Source of the DNA: Phycisphaerales bacterium
GTDB taxonomy: Bacteria > Planctomycetota > Phycisphaerae > UBA1845 > Fen-1342
Length of the DNA: 64,000 bases
Direction: 5' to 3'
Assembly: GCA_022839625.1 (NCBI GenBank)
Contig: JALHJL010000028.1
Location: 13,929-77,928 of the forward strand
The notes below the pieces were generated by a model, which made no database searches, had not been told where the DNA came from, and worked only from the letters and a program-made list of their open reading frames with translations. Every line of letters starts with the position of its first letter. The first letter of the stretch is position 1. Positions 1 to 7,269 of the stretch are shown piece by piece. Position numbers and translations under genes: made by a program.

Positions 1-2
1 GC

Positions 3-89
3 ACGAATCGCCTCGGCGGCAACGCGAACCTGATCGAGATTGACCGTTACCTGAACAGCCGGGCAGCGCATCGACCCCTCACTCGGTAG
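3..89 (+). CDS. possible 3' end of an unidentified gene
   Basis: An open frame enters from the left edge and stops at TAG (87-89), giving about 28 residues ending in SRAAHRPLTR. It is too short to assign to a family. It is reported only because the frame is open to the window edge and the sequence before the stop looks less repeat-like than what follows. It could equally be chance. Confidence 0.25.
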   Translation, partial: TNRLGGNANLIEIDRYLNSRAAHRPLTR

Positions 90-347
90 ACCTCCATGTC
101 CACGTCCGGAATGACCACGCGCAGCAGTATAGCGGGTGTCGTCCGCGCTGCAAGCCGAAGTTTGCCGCGACAGCACTGACGAGCCGCATGGCGAATGCGG
201 CGGTCGCTGGGGGTTGCACAGCCAGATATGCCGGGCGAGCGCAGGATGGCGTGGCCCAGGAGGGGCTCGGCGGCGGGAGGTGGAAGGGGCGGGTTCTTGC
301 AGGAGCGGCCGACCGCGGGCAGGTCCGGGGGCTATTCAGCCACGGTA

Positions 348-384
348 GGGCAGGTGGAATCCGCCGCGGCGGATGCAACCTGCC
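348..384 (+). repeat. CAGGT..ACCTG inverted element, copy 1
   Basis: The element begins GGGCAGGTGG and ends AACCTGCC, with a GC-rich inner palindrome (CCGCCGCGGCGG). Related copies lie at 581-616 (opposite strand) and 34451-34486, so this is a dispersed foldable repeat. Confidence 0.6.
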
Positions 385-392
385 ACGGCTCG

Positions 393-433
393 CCTACGTG
401 CTTGGCCTGCCTGAAGCACGGGCGGACAAGCCG
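393..433 (-). repeat. 41-nt dispersed repeat, copy 1
   Basis: Forty-one bases match 34412-34452 in opposite orientation with one mismatch. In both places the element is followed or preceded by the CAGGT..ACCTG element, so the two move or are copied as a composite. No open frame is shared between the copies. Confidence 0.75.
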
Positions 434-580
434 ACCGCCGCCTTCTCCCTCAGTAGGGCAAAGCTCTGCTTTGCCTCGGCCGCGGCGGGCGGGACGCCCA
501 CGCCACCCCGGCCGGGTGGTGCCGCTGGTCTTGAGCGGTGCTCGCCGAGTCACCGGATCGACCGCGACGACATGATTGCC

Positions 581-616
581 GGCAGGTTCCGGCCGCCATG
601 CGGTCTCCACCTGCCC
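581..616 (-). repeat. CAGGT..ACCTG inverted element, copy 2
   Basis: Read on the minus strand it starts GGGCAGGTGGAGACCGCA and ends GGAACCTGCC, close to the copy at 34451-34486. It lies in the same intergenic island as copy 1 but in reverse orientation. Confidence 0.6.
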
Positions 617-631
617 GACGTGCTCGAAAAA

Positions 632-653
632 CGTCGGACACGGAGGTCCGACG
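632..653. repeat. REP-like palindrome, family 1
   Basis: CGTCGGAC, a six-base loop ACGGAG, then GTCCGACG: an 8-bp perfect stem. The same unit occurs at 50973-50994 in inverted orientation, and with one base-pair change (CGCCGGAC/GTCCGGCG) at 35209-35230. It is usually followed by a CTAC motif. Confidence 0.75.
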
Positions 654-721
654 CTACGGGTGAGCGGTCCACGAGGAGTTCTGCGGTGGACTGCGGAGTT
701 CCACTCTGCGGCCGCTCCGCG

Positions 722-1426
722 CTAGCGCAGGGGCGGACCGCTCCGCAGCGGCTCCAGCACGACGGTCGCGACGCCGTCGGCGACGCTCAGTTCCCGCACG
801 CGGCATCGCCGTTTGCCGTTCGGCCACACCCAGTCGTTGTGCAGCGTAACGGTGCCGGCGCCCTCATCGGTCTGCGAGATGCTCTCCGCCGGAAGGCGGG
901 CCAGCAAACCCGATAGCCAACGCCGCGGAGCAGGGACGGCCCCCAGTCGCGGCGCGTCATACCGCAACGCCAGGGTCTCCTCGCCGACGTCCACGGAACA
1001 CGTCACCGCCGCGACCACCGGGAGCCCGCGGCGCATCGCGTGAGCCGCGACCTGGACACGCCCGTCGCGCAACAGAACCTGCGGCTGCTCAAACGGTCCC
1101 AGGCTCGCGGCCAGCTCGGGCCAGATCTCCGCGCGCGCGGCCAGCCAGCGGTTGATCTGGTCCTCGGACAACTGGAAGTGCGCGGCGCGTCCGGCGTTCA
1201 AGGCGGCACTGATCTGCTCTTCAAGCCCGACGAGGGCGGCCTTGTCCTCGCGGAGACGCGTGTGGTCTACGGGCGCGGGGTGGTACCACCGCGGCCGATG
1301 GGTCACCGCCAGCACCAACCCCAGCCCCGCGAGCACTATCGCGGCGCCGCCGATGATCGCCGGCAGTCGCCAGCCCACGTGACGCATGCGCCGAGGGGCC
1401 TGCCGGTCTGTGGCGGGTCGTGTCAT
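722..1426 (-). CDS. hypothetical single-pass membrane protein
   Basis: A 234-residue protein with a basic cytoplasmic N-terminus, one hydrophobic segment at about residues 20-42, and an extracytoplasmic domain with no motif I recognise. The domain has the alternating pattern of a beta-rich lipid- or ligand-binding fold, but I cannot name a family. It lies 72 bases downstream of the FHA gene on the same strand and is probably co-transcribed with it. A second in-frame ATG at codon 14 is an alternative start that would still include the membrane segment. Confidence 0.7.
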   Translation of the reverse strand: MTRPATDRQAPRRMRHVGWRLPAIIGGAAIVLAGLGLVLAVTHRPRWYHPAPVDHTRLREDKAALVGLEEQISAALNAGRAAHFQLSEDQINRWLAARAEIWPELAASLGPFEQPQVLLRDGRVQVAAHAMRRGLPVVAAVTCSVDVGEETLALRYDAPRLGAVPAPRRWLSGLLARLPAESISQTDEGAGTVTLHNDWVWPNGKRRCRVRELSVADGVATVVLEPLRSGPPLR

Positions 1427-1498
1427 GGGGCCGTATCGAGTCGGCTGGAGGAATCGTGCGGAAGGTCGCGAGAACGCCGGGTCGGGCGCGGTACGAGC

Positions 1499-1963
1499 CT
1501 ACGGCAGATCGTCGTCGTCGTCGTCCTTATCTTTGCCGTCCAACGCCGAAAGGTCTTCGAGGTCAAAGTCGTCTTCGCTCAGATCGAAGGTCTCCGCTTC
1601 CTCGTCGCCGCCGCCCGCCGAGGGCTCGGCCAGCGAGGGCGGCCCCGCGTCCTCCGGCTTGATGTGAGCGGGCTTTCCGTTCACCTGCACCACGAACGTC
1701 ACGGGCCCCACCCGCAATCGGTCGCCGGGCCTGAGCTCGGATTCCGCGATGCGTTTGCCGTTGACGAACGTCCCGTTGGAGCTGCCGAGGTCCTTCGCCA
1801 CCAGGGCCCCGCCGTCGATCAGCAGCGCGCAGTGCTGGCGCGAGACATCCTTGGTCGGAATGCGCAGGTGGCAGTCCTGGCGCCGCCCCAGGATCGTCTT
1901 CTCCCCGGTCACGGGGAATTCTCGCCGCTCGTCGTCCTTAAACATCACCAGCACGACGTTCAT
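1499..1963 (-). CDS. FHA-domain protein
   Basis: A 154-residue cytoplasmic protein. The N-terminal ~95 residues are a forkhead-associated domain, a phosphothreonine-binding module, with the conserved GRR (26-28), SRQH (41-44) and SSNGTFVNG (61-69) elements. The C-terminal ~50 residues are highly acidic and disordered, ending in a run of Asp. FHA proteins usually read the output of Ser/Thr kinases; one such kinase is encoded at 22253-23782, but no direct link is shown. The ATG at 1963 is preceded by a GAGGG motif. A much longer same-frame reading upstream is antisense to hemW and is rejected. Confidence 0.9.
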   Translation of the reverse strand: MNVVLVMFKDDERREFPVTGEKTILGRRQDCHLRIPTKDVSRQHCALLIDGGALVAKDLGSSNGTFVNGKRIAESELRPGDRLRVGPVTFVVQVNGKPAHIKPEDAGPPSLAEPSAGGGDEEAETFDLSEDDFDLEDLSALDGKDKDDDDDDLP

Positions 1964-2086
1964 GACTGGCGTCCCTCGGGCGGCCGAATCACGCTGACCC
2001 CTGCGCACGCCGCCCGCAACGCGCGCGCCGCAGGGTATGATGCGTCCCAGACGCAACTGCAAGTATGCTACGGGAAGCCCCGTACG

Positions 2087-3238
2087 ATGACAACGCCCAC
2101 GGCCTGCCGTTCGCTGTACGCCCACGTCCCCTTCTGCCGCAGCTTGTGCGGCTACTGCGACTTCTACTCGCAAGTGCTCGACGACGCCTGGGTCACGCCC
2201 TACGTGGAGGCCGTGTTGCGCGAGCTGGCCGGCTATGCCGCGCGCCGCCCACTGGACCTGGATACCATCTACGTCGGGGGCGGGACGCCGACGGTGCTTC
2301 CGGCCGGCGAGCTGGAGCGCCTGCTGTCCGGCCTGCGCCGTTACGCCCCGGACGACGCAGCGCTCGAATTCACGGTCGAGGCGAATCCTGCAACGATCAC
2401 GGACGAGATCGCCGCGGTCCTCGCGGCAGCGGGCGTGAACCGCGTATCCATCGGGGCGCAGAGCTTCGACCCCGCCGAGCTGCGCACCTTGGAACGTACT
2501 CACGCACCTGGGCACGTGATCGAGGCGGTCGATCAATGCCGCCGCCTGGGCGTGCGGCGGATCAGCTTGGACCTCATCTTCGGAATCCCGGGCCAGACGT
2601 TGGAGTCCTGGTGGCGCAGCCTCGCCGCCGCGGTCGCGATTGCGCCCGAGCACCTGTCGTGCTACTCGCTGACCTACGAGCCGGGCACGCCCCTCTGCAC
2701 CCGACTGAACGCCGGGCAGGTGCAGCGCGTGGACGAAGACCTGGAGGCGGACATGTACGAGGCTGCACTCGACGTGCTCCCCACCGCCGGCCTCGCGCAT
2801 TATGAGATCAGCAACTTCGCGCGCCCCGGAGCCGAGTGCCGCCATAACCTCCGCACCTGGCACAACGAACCCTACTTGGGCGTCGGACCGGCCGCCGCGG
2901 GGTACATCGACGCGGTGCGCTACACGAACGTGGCGGACACCGCCGCTTACGTCGCCGCCGTCGCCGAGAACCGCTCCCCCTGGCACCAGCACGAGCGGCT
3001 CTCCGCAGAAGGCCGGGCACGGGAGACCGCCATGCTGGCCCTGCGCCTGACCCGCGGGATCGACTGCCGGTCGTTCGCCGAACGTCACGGGCAGGACCCG
3101 GCGGTGCTCTTCGGCGCTGCGATTGAGCGCCACACCCGCGACGGATTGCTGGCCGTCGATGACGCCAGTATTCGCCTCACGCGCGCGGGGCTGCTCGTGG
3201 CGGACACGGTGATCGCGGATTTCCTATGCGTCCGCTGA
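2087..3238 (+). CDS. hemW: HemW-like radical SAM protein (heme chaperone)
   Basis: A 383-residue radical SAM protein. The [4Fe-4S] cluster motif is C17-x3-C21-x2-C24, followed by Asp-Phe rather than the extra Cys found in true coproporphyrinogen dehydrogenase HemN, so HemW is the better name. The SAM-binding GGGTPT follows at about residues 65-70, and the later YEISNFARPG and HN..W motifs belong to the HemN C-terminal region. HemW proteins bind heme and are thought to deliver it to respiratory enzymes. The ATG at 2087 begins just before the family N-terminus (YAHVPFC). The gene is divergent from the FHA gene with a 123-base gap. Confidence 0.93.
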   Translation: MTTPTACRSLYAHVPFCRSLCGYCDFYSQVLDDAWVTPYVEAVLRELAGYAARRPLDLDTIYVGGGTPTVLPAGELERLLSGLRRYAPDDAALEFTVEANPATITDEIAAVLAAAGVNRVSIGAQSFDPAELRTLERTHAPGHVIEAVDQCRRLGVRRISLDLIFGIPGQTLESWWRSLAAAVAIAPEHLSCYSLTYEPGTPLCTRLNAGQVQRVDEDLEADMYEAALDVLPTAGLAHYEISNFARPGAECRHNLRTWHNEPYLGVGPAAAGYIDAVRYTNVADTAAYVAAVAENRSPWHQHERLSAEGRARETAMLALRLTRGIDCRSFAERHGQDPAVLFGAAIERHTRDGLLAVDDASIRLTRAGLLVADTVIADFLCVR

Positions 3239-3257
3239 AAAAGCGGGTTGGCCCCGC
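3238..3257 (-). terminator. rho-independent terminator for the GT2 gene
   Basis: On the minus strand the order is GCGGG, loop GCCAA, CCCGC, then TTTTT. It lies 68 bases past the stop of the minus-strand glycosyltransferase and touches the hemW stop codon. Confidence 0.6.
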
Positions 3258-3292
3258 GCCGGCGGGCTTCCGCGATAGCGCCACATGGCTTA

Positions 3293-3310
3293 CTCGCGGT
3301 GCCTGCACCC
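3293..3310 (+). repeat. 18-mer dispersed repeat, copy 1
   Basis: CTCGCGGTGCCTGCACCC is found exactly again at 50912-50929 on the opposite strand. Both copies continue into a T-rich CTTT/TTTT block. The following GGACTGCTATAG resembles sequence near 51069-51080, and 37056-37073 is a looser match. Confidence 0.55.
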
Positions 3311-3324
3311 CTTTCAATGGACTG

Positions 3325-4920
3325 CTATAGGTGCATGAGGGCGGCCGGAAAGACGCCCGAGGGGACACCACAAGGCGGCGTCGACCGCACGGGGACTGGC
3401 GCGTCGGCGACGGCCGGCACCCTGGGAATGTGATAGCGCCGGAGCGCCGCAGGCCGCGACCCCCAGCCCATCAGCGTCAGGCCGATCGCGTACAGCAACA
3501 AGAAGACACCGCCGATGCCGTCGCGCGGCAGGAAGTAAAGCCACTGCCCAAAACAGTACGCGCCCATCAGCAACTCAAGCAGCCACAGGCGCGAGCGGAG
3601 GCTGACATAGGCGCCCCGCGTCCGCCCGCCGATGCTGCCCGACTTGGGGGTCCGCACAAACTCGCCCCCCTTCTGCACCAGGCCGGTGAGCACGGCGACG
3701 CCGTTGTTCACGCAGAGACCCAGCCCGAGGACCATCAGCTTGAGGATGCGCAGTGGGCCCGGGATGCCGCCGCCAACGACGTGCCGGGCGTTCATATAGG
3801 CGACACAGGGCGCGACGGCGGCCAGGAGGAACGCCAGGCACAACCACTGAATCCACTGCGGCCAGGCGTCGCCCTGGAGCATGAGCGGCAGCAGACGCCC
3901 GACCAGGGCAACCAGGACCATCGGCACCGCGATGGCGTACTGCGTCAGGTGTACCGTGGCCTGGACTTTCTGCCACAGGGTCAGGCGGTCGGAGTGCCAC
4001 ACGGCCGGGAGCAACTTGCGGGCGACCTGCATGATGCCGACGGCCCAGCGGCGTTGCTGCGCTTTCAGCGCGTCCACGTCGGCCGGAATCTCCGCCGGCG
4101 AGACGACCTCGTCACAGAAGACCATGTTCCAGCCGGCAAGCTGGGCGCGATAAGACAGGTCAAGGTCCTCGGTGATGGTGTCGCCGCTCCAGCCCCCGAC
4201 CCGCGGGTCGTCGATCGCCGCCCGCCGCCAGATCCCCCCCGTGCCGTTGAAGTTCATCAACAGCCCGTTCCAGTTCCGCGCGGCCTGCTCGACCGCGAAA
4301 TGCATGTCCAGGCCAAGCGCCAGCCCCTGGGTTATCCAGCTCTCCTCGCCATTCAAATGGCCCCAGCGTCCTTGCACCACGCACACGTCCGGCCGCTCCG
4401 CAAACAGCGGTATCAACCGGCGCAGGAAAGTCCGATCGGGGACAAAGTCGGCGTCGAAGATCGCGACGAACTCCCCCGACGCCTCCTTCAGTCCGTGGGC
4501 CAGCGCGCCCGCCTTGTAATGCGTTCGCGTGGGCCGCCGGACGACCTTCACGTCAAACCCGGCGGCGCACAGCTCGGCGGCCACCTCGTCCACCGCGGCC
4601 CGCGTGCCGTCGGTGCTGTCGTCCAGCACCTGCACTTCGTGCCGGCCGGCAGGGTAGTCCATGCGCGCGGCGGCCTCGATGACGCGCCGCACCACGGGGA
4701 GCTCGTTGTACAGCGGAATCTGGGTGGTCACACGCGGCCAGGCCTGCTCAGGCGTCGCACGCTGGTATTGCTCGATCTTAGCGCGCTGCGTCGCCCGCAC
4801 CGTGCGCCGGCGGCGCTGCGCCAGGTATACGAGCACGTACATGTGAAAGCCATACAGGCTGGGCAGCGCCACCAGTAGCAGGAACAGGAGCAGGCACAGC
4901 ACTTCGAGCCCATGCGTCAA
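3325..4920 (-). CDS. family 2 glycosyltransferase, membrane-bound (cellulose/glucomannan synthase-like)
   Basis: A 531-residue processive-type GT2 enzyme of the inner membrane. It has an N-terminal membrane helix (about 8-34), then the catalytic domain with DDSTD (100-104), the DADF metal site (156-159), TEDLDLSYR (250-258, acceptor/base Asp) and QQRRW (288-292). Four or so C-terminal helices follow. The Q-x-x-RW motif and the topology match enzymes that polymerise sugars while exporting them. The order of motifs resembles the CslA-like clade; the donor sugar cannot be told. It has its own terminator at 3238-3257. It appears monocistronic, with no polysaccharide genes beside it. Confidence 0.9.
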   Translation of the reverse strand: MTHGLEVLCLLLFLLLVALPSLYGFHMYVLVYLAQRRRRTVRATQRAKIEQYQRATPEQAWPRVTTQIPLYNELPVVRRVIEAAARMDYPAGRHEVQVLDDSTDGTRAAVDEVAAELCAAGFDVKVVRRPTRTHYKAGALAHGLKEASGEFVAIFDADFVPDRTFLRRLIPLFAERPDVCVVQGRWGHLNGEESWITQGLALGLDMHFAVEQAARNWNGLLMNFNGTGGIWRRAAIDDPRVGGWSGDTITEDLDLSYRAQLAGWNMVFCDEVVSPAEIPADVDALKAQQRRWAVGIMQVARKLLPAVWHSDRLTLWQKVQATVHLTQYAIAVPMVLVALVGRLLPLMLQGDAWPQWIQWLCLAFLLAAVAPCVAYMNARHVVGGGIPGPLRILKLMVLGLGLCVNNGVAVLTGLVQKGGEFVRTPKSGSIGGRTRGAYVSLRSRLWLLELLMGAYCFGQWLYFLPRDGIGGVFLLLYAIGLTLMGWGSRPAALRRYHIPRVPAVADAPVPVRSTPPCGVPSGVFPAALMHL

Positions 4921-4990
4921 GAGTTGCCCTCGAATGCTTTTTCAGACCGCGCGCGGCGGCGGCCGCCGCCGTCGATACCCAATAAAAACG

Positions 4991-5019
4991 CCAGTAGTAT
5001 TGCACCCTTACCCTGTCAA
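4991..5019 (-). promoter_or_regulatory. possible sigma-70 promoter of the GT2 gene
   Basis: On the minus strand a perfect TTGACA (5019-5014) is followed after 17 bases by TACTGG (4996-4991). The -10 match is poor, so this is only a candidate. It lies about 70 bases upstream of the glycosyltransferase start. Confidence 0.3.
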
Positions 5020-5140
5020 CGCCAGGGCGCGGGTGGGCCACGGTTTATCCGCCCCAGACTTCGCCGCATGGGGACAACCGTGTGAATTACTAACCGACAC
5101 CCCAGACTCGAACGATACAGTGCCGTGAGGCTGTGGGTCA

Positions 5141-5210
5141 CCGCTCATCTGAGCGGGCAGCCTGGCTTGGAGGGTCCGAGTTACGGCGAGCTCGGACTCT
5201 CTCTTTTTTT
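5141..5210 (+). ncRNA. candidate small RNA 3' region with orphan terminator
   Basis: Two hairpins lie in tandem in a gap between two minus-strand genes. CCGCTC/GAGCGG (5141-5156) is followed by GTCCGAG/CTCGGAC (5174-5197), and then a run of seven T (5204-5210). This has the form of an intrinsic terminator on the plus strand, yet no plus-strand gene lies upstream. The simplest reading is a small transcript starting somewhere in 4921-5140; I see no clear promoter or known RNA family. Confidence 0.35.
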
Positions 5211-5219
5211 CCCCCAAGC

Positions 5220-6437
5220 TCACTCCACGGGCCGGGTTTCGCTCTCCGCCTGCGGCGGCTGGACTACCGGGGGTTGCTCCGCTTTCTTGTCGCCGGCCAG
5301 ACGGGCTTCCATCTCGGACCGCATCGCCGCCTTGGTCTCCTCGCTTACCGGAGCCTTGGCGCGTTTGGCCTCCTCGGCCTGGGCCGCGGCCGCCCGCTGC
5401 TTGCGCGTCGGCAACGTCTCCAGCCGGTCCTTCAAGCGCTGGAAGTACCGCTCGATGGGCCGGTTCAGCCGTTCGTACTCCGCCCGGACCCGTTCCTTTT
5501 CCTCTTCGCCCCCGGCCGCCTTCTGCCGGGCCTCGAGCGACTTGATGTCATCCACGTGCTTTTGCACGTGCTTATCGCGGAGTTCCTGTTGATCGCGCAG
5601 GAACTTGTGCGCGCTGTTCTGCTGCGCATCATCGAGCTGATAGCGCTCGATGAAGTTGGCCACGTACGTCTCCCACTCGTCCTTCTTGCCCACGCTGCCC
5701 GGCCGCGTCGGCGCCAACGGCTTGGCCGCCGCGGCAGCGCCCCCCGCAGACGCCGCGCCGCCCGGAACCGAACCCGTGTCGGCGGGCAAGCCCATCGCGA
5801 TGCGCTTCTCCCGCTCGGCTTCCCGCTCCAGCCGTTGGCGCCGTTGGACCTCCTGCTCACGGAAGACGTCGCTGCGCGGCCACTCGGTCTGCCAGTCGTA
5901 ACCGCCGGCGCGCCAGGTCGCCAGCCGCTGCTGCATGTAGTTCATGCCGACCTGCATCGCCGCCAACTGCCCGTCCAGTAGGACCTGCTGCTCGTCCGTC
6001 AAGTAACCGCGCATGTCCTCCGTCGTCTCATCGACGAGGCTGGTGAACTCCTCCACCAGCGGCGCAGCGCGCGCCGCCCAGTCCGCGACTTCCTCCGGCG
6101 TGGGCGGCTCGTCGCCCATGACCGCCTCGAAGTACTGCATCATGAGCGATTGGAGCTCAGCCCGGTTCTGCTGTAGCCATTGTGGAAACCGCGCCTTCAG
6201 CACGTCGCGCGTGTCCCAAAGCTGGTCTTCGTCGAGCCCGTAGACTTCCGCCATGCGGTCAACGATGCGGTTGATCGCCAGATCGACCAGCCGCTCGCTC
6301 GGCCACATGGCCCCTGCGCCCCGATCGCCCCTCGGTGGCGGGCGCTGCGGCGGGCCTTGCTCCTGCGCCGCCGCCGCAGAAAGTGCCAGTGCCGCACCGA
6401 ATAGCGCGATCCGTGTACCCATCCTCGTCGTGTTCAT
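5220..6437 (-). CDS. secreted/periplasmic helical protein of unknown function
   Basis: A 405-residue protein with a signal peptide ending near AAAAQEQ (about residue 25). The mature part is mostly charged helix. A first region (about 40-200) resembles an Asp/Glu-rich helical bundle. An Ala/Pro-rich linker follows, and then a coiled-coil-like stretch rich in Lys, Glu and Arg (about 240-370). The tail is Pro/Gln-rich. I do not recognise the family; the helical repeats recall Spy-like or TolA-like periplasmic proteins without a firm match. The ATG at 6437 was chosen because it gives a complete signal peptide. The long upstream extension is antisense to aroDE and is rejected. Confidence 0.75.
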   Translation of the reverse strand: MNTTRMGTRIALFGAALALSAAAAQEQGPPQRPPPRGDRGAGAMWPSERLVDLAINRIVDRMAEVYGLDEDQLWDTRDVLKARFPQWLQQNRAELQSLMMQYFEAVMGDEPPTPEEVADWAARAAPLVEEFTSLVDETTEDMRGYLTDEQQVLLDGQLAAMQVGMNYMQQRLATWRAGGYDWQTEWPRSDVFREQEVQRRQRLEREAEREKRIAMGLPADTGSVPGGAASAGGAAAAAKPLAPTRPGSVGKKDEWETYVANFIERYQLDDAQQNSAHKFLRDQQELRDKHVQKHVDDIKSLEARQKAAGGEEEKERVRAEYERLNRPIERYFQRLKDRLETLPTRKQRAAAAQAEEAKRAKAPVSEETKAAMRSEMEARLAGDKKAEQPPVVQPPQAESETRPVE

Positions 6438-6593
6438 CCTTGCAGACCTCGCGTTCTCTTGCGCATTGTACGCGCCGCCGCAGATTGTCCAACGCGCCGC
6501 CCGTCTGGCGATGGGCCCACACAGTTTTACACACTTGCCTGGCCGCGGTGGCGCCCGGTGGAAAGGTCCGCCCGAATCGAGGAAAATCGGGGT

Positions 6594-7202
6594 ATGATGA
6601 TGCGAATCATTCCCGTGCGCGCACTGGTCATCGACGACGAGGAGGCGGTCGGCCGCAGAATCGCCGTCTGGTTGCGGGAGGCTGCGTACGATGTGGTCAC
6701 GTTCAGCGCGCCGGCCGCGGGGCTGGAGCACGCCGCCCGCGCCCCCTGCCAGGTCGGCTTGGTGGACTTGCGCCTGGCCGGCGCCGACGGGACCGAGACC
6801 ATCGCCGCCCTCCGAAACGCCGCCCCGCAAATGCGGATCATCGCGATGAGCGCCTTCCCCGAGACGCGCCAGGTGATCGCCGCCATGCGGGCCGGGGCAC
6901 GCGACCTCCTCGAGAAGCCCATTCAACGCCCCGCGCTGCTGGAGGCCGTCGAGCGGCAACTGGCGGAAGTCGGGGTGTACGCGCGCTCGGAGGAGGAGTT
7001 TAACCGGCGGCTGGGTGCCCGCGTGCGCGCCGTACGCACGGAGGCCAAGAAGACTTTGGCGGACGTGGCGGCCGACTGCGGGCTTACGGTCGCCCAGCTC
7101 TCGCAGATCGAGCTGGGCAAGAGTGCCACGTCGACCTGGGGACTGGCCCGGATCGGCAGCGCGCTCCAGACCCCCCTGGAACGGCTGCTGGCCAACCTGT
7201 AG
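6594..7202 (+). CDS. response regulator with C-terminal XRE-type HTH domain
   Basis: A 202-residue two-domain regulator. The receiver domain (about 8-125) has the acidic pair D14/D15, the phospho-acceptor D58, S86 in the Thr/Ser position and K108 before a Pro, so it should be phosphorylatable. The C-terminus (about 138-200) is a helix-turn-helix of the XRE/Cro type (SQIELGKSATSTWGLARI), not the usual OmpR, NarL or Fis output domain. No histidine kinase lies nearby. Three consecutive ATG codons begin at 6594; the GAGG at about 6579 suits the first. It lies 67 bases before aroDE, and the Tad locus starts 2 kb further on; regulation of either is possible but not shown. Confidence 0.88.
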   Translation: MMMRIIPVRALVIDDEEAVGRRIAVWLREAAYDVVTFSAPAAGLEHAARAPCQVGLVDLRLAGADGTETIAALRNAAPQMRIIAMSAFPETRQVIAAMRAGARDLLEKPIQRPALLEAVERQLAEVGVYARSEEEFNRRLGARVRAVRTEAKKTLADVAADCGLTVAQLSQIELGKSATSTWGLARIGSALQTPLERLLANL

Positions 7203-7269
7203 CGCGGCGCCGTGCGGAATCCCCGGCACCGCCCGGGACGCCGAACCGCTACTCTCGGTGGAGGCCCCG

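Larger units (their letters stand above)
90..721. other. repeat-rich intergenic island
   Basis: No convincing gene is visible in this stretch. Open frames here have no start signals and unnatural composition. It contains at least four dispersed elements that recur elsewhere in the window: an inverted CAGGT/ACCTG element (348-384), a 41-nt element (393-433), a second CAGGT/ACCTG copy on the other strand (581-616) and a GTCGGAC/GTCCGAC palindrome (632-653). Confidence 0.6.

Noticed and set aside
1040..2086. Upstream extension of the hemW frame
   Set aside because: It runs antisense to the FHA gene and the 722-1426 gene and lacks family similarity; the ATG at 2087 gives the proper N-terminus.
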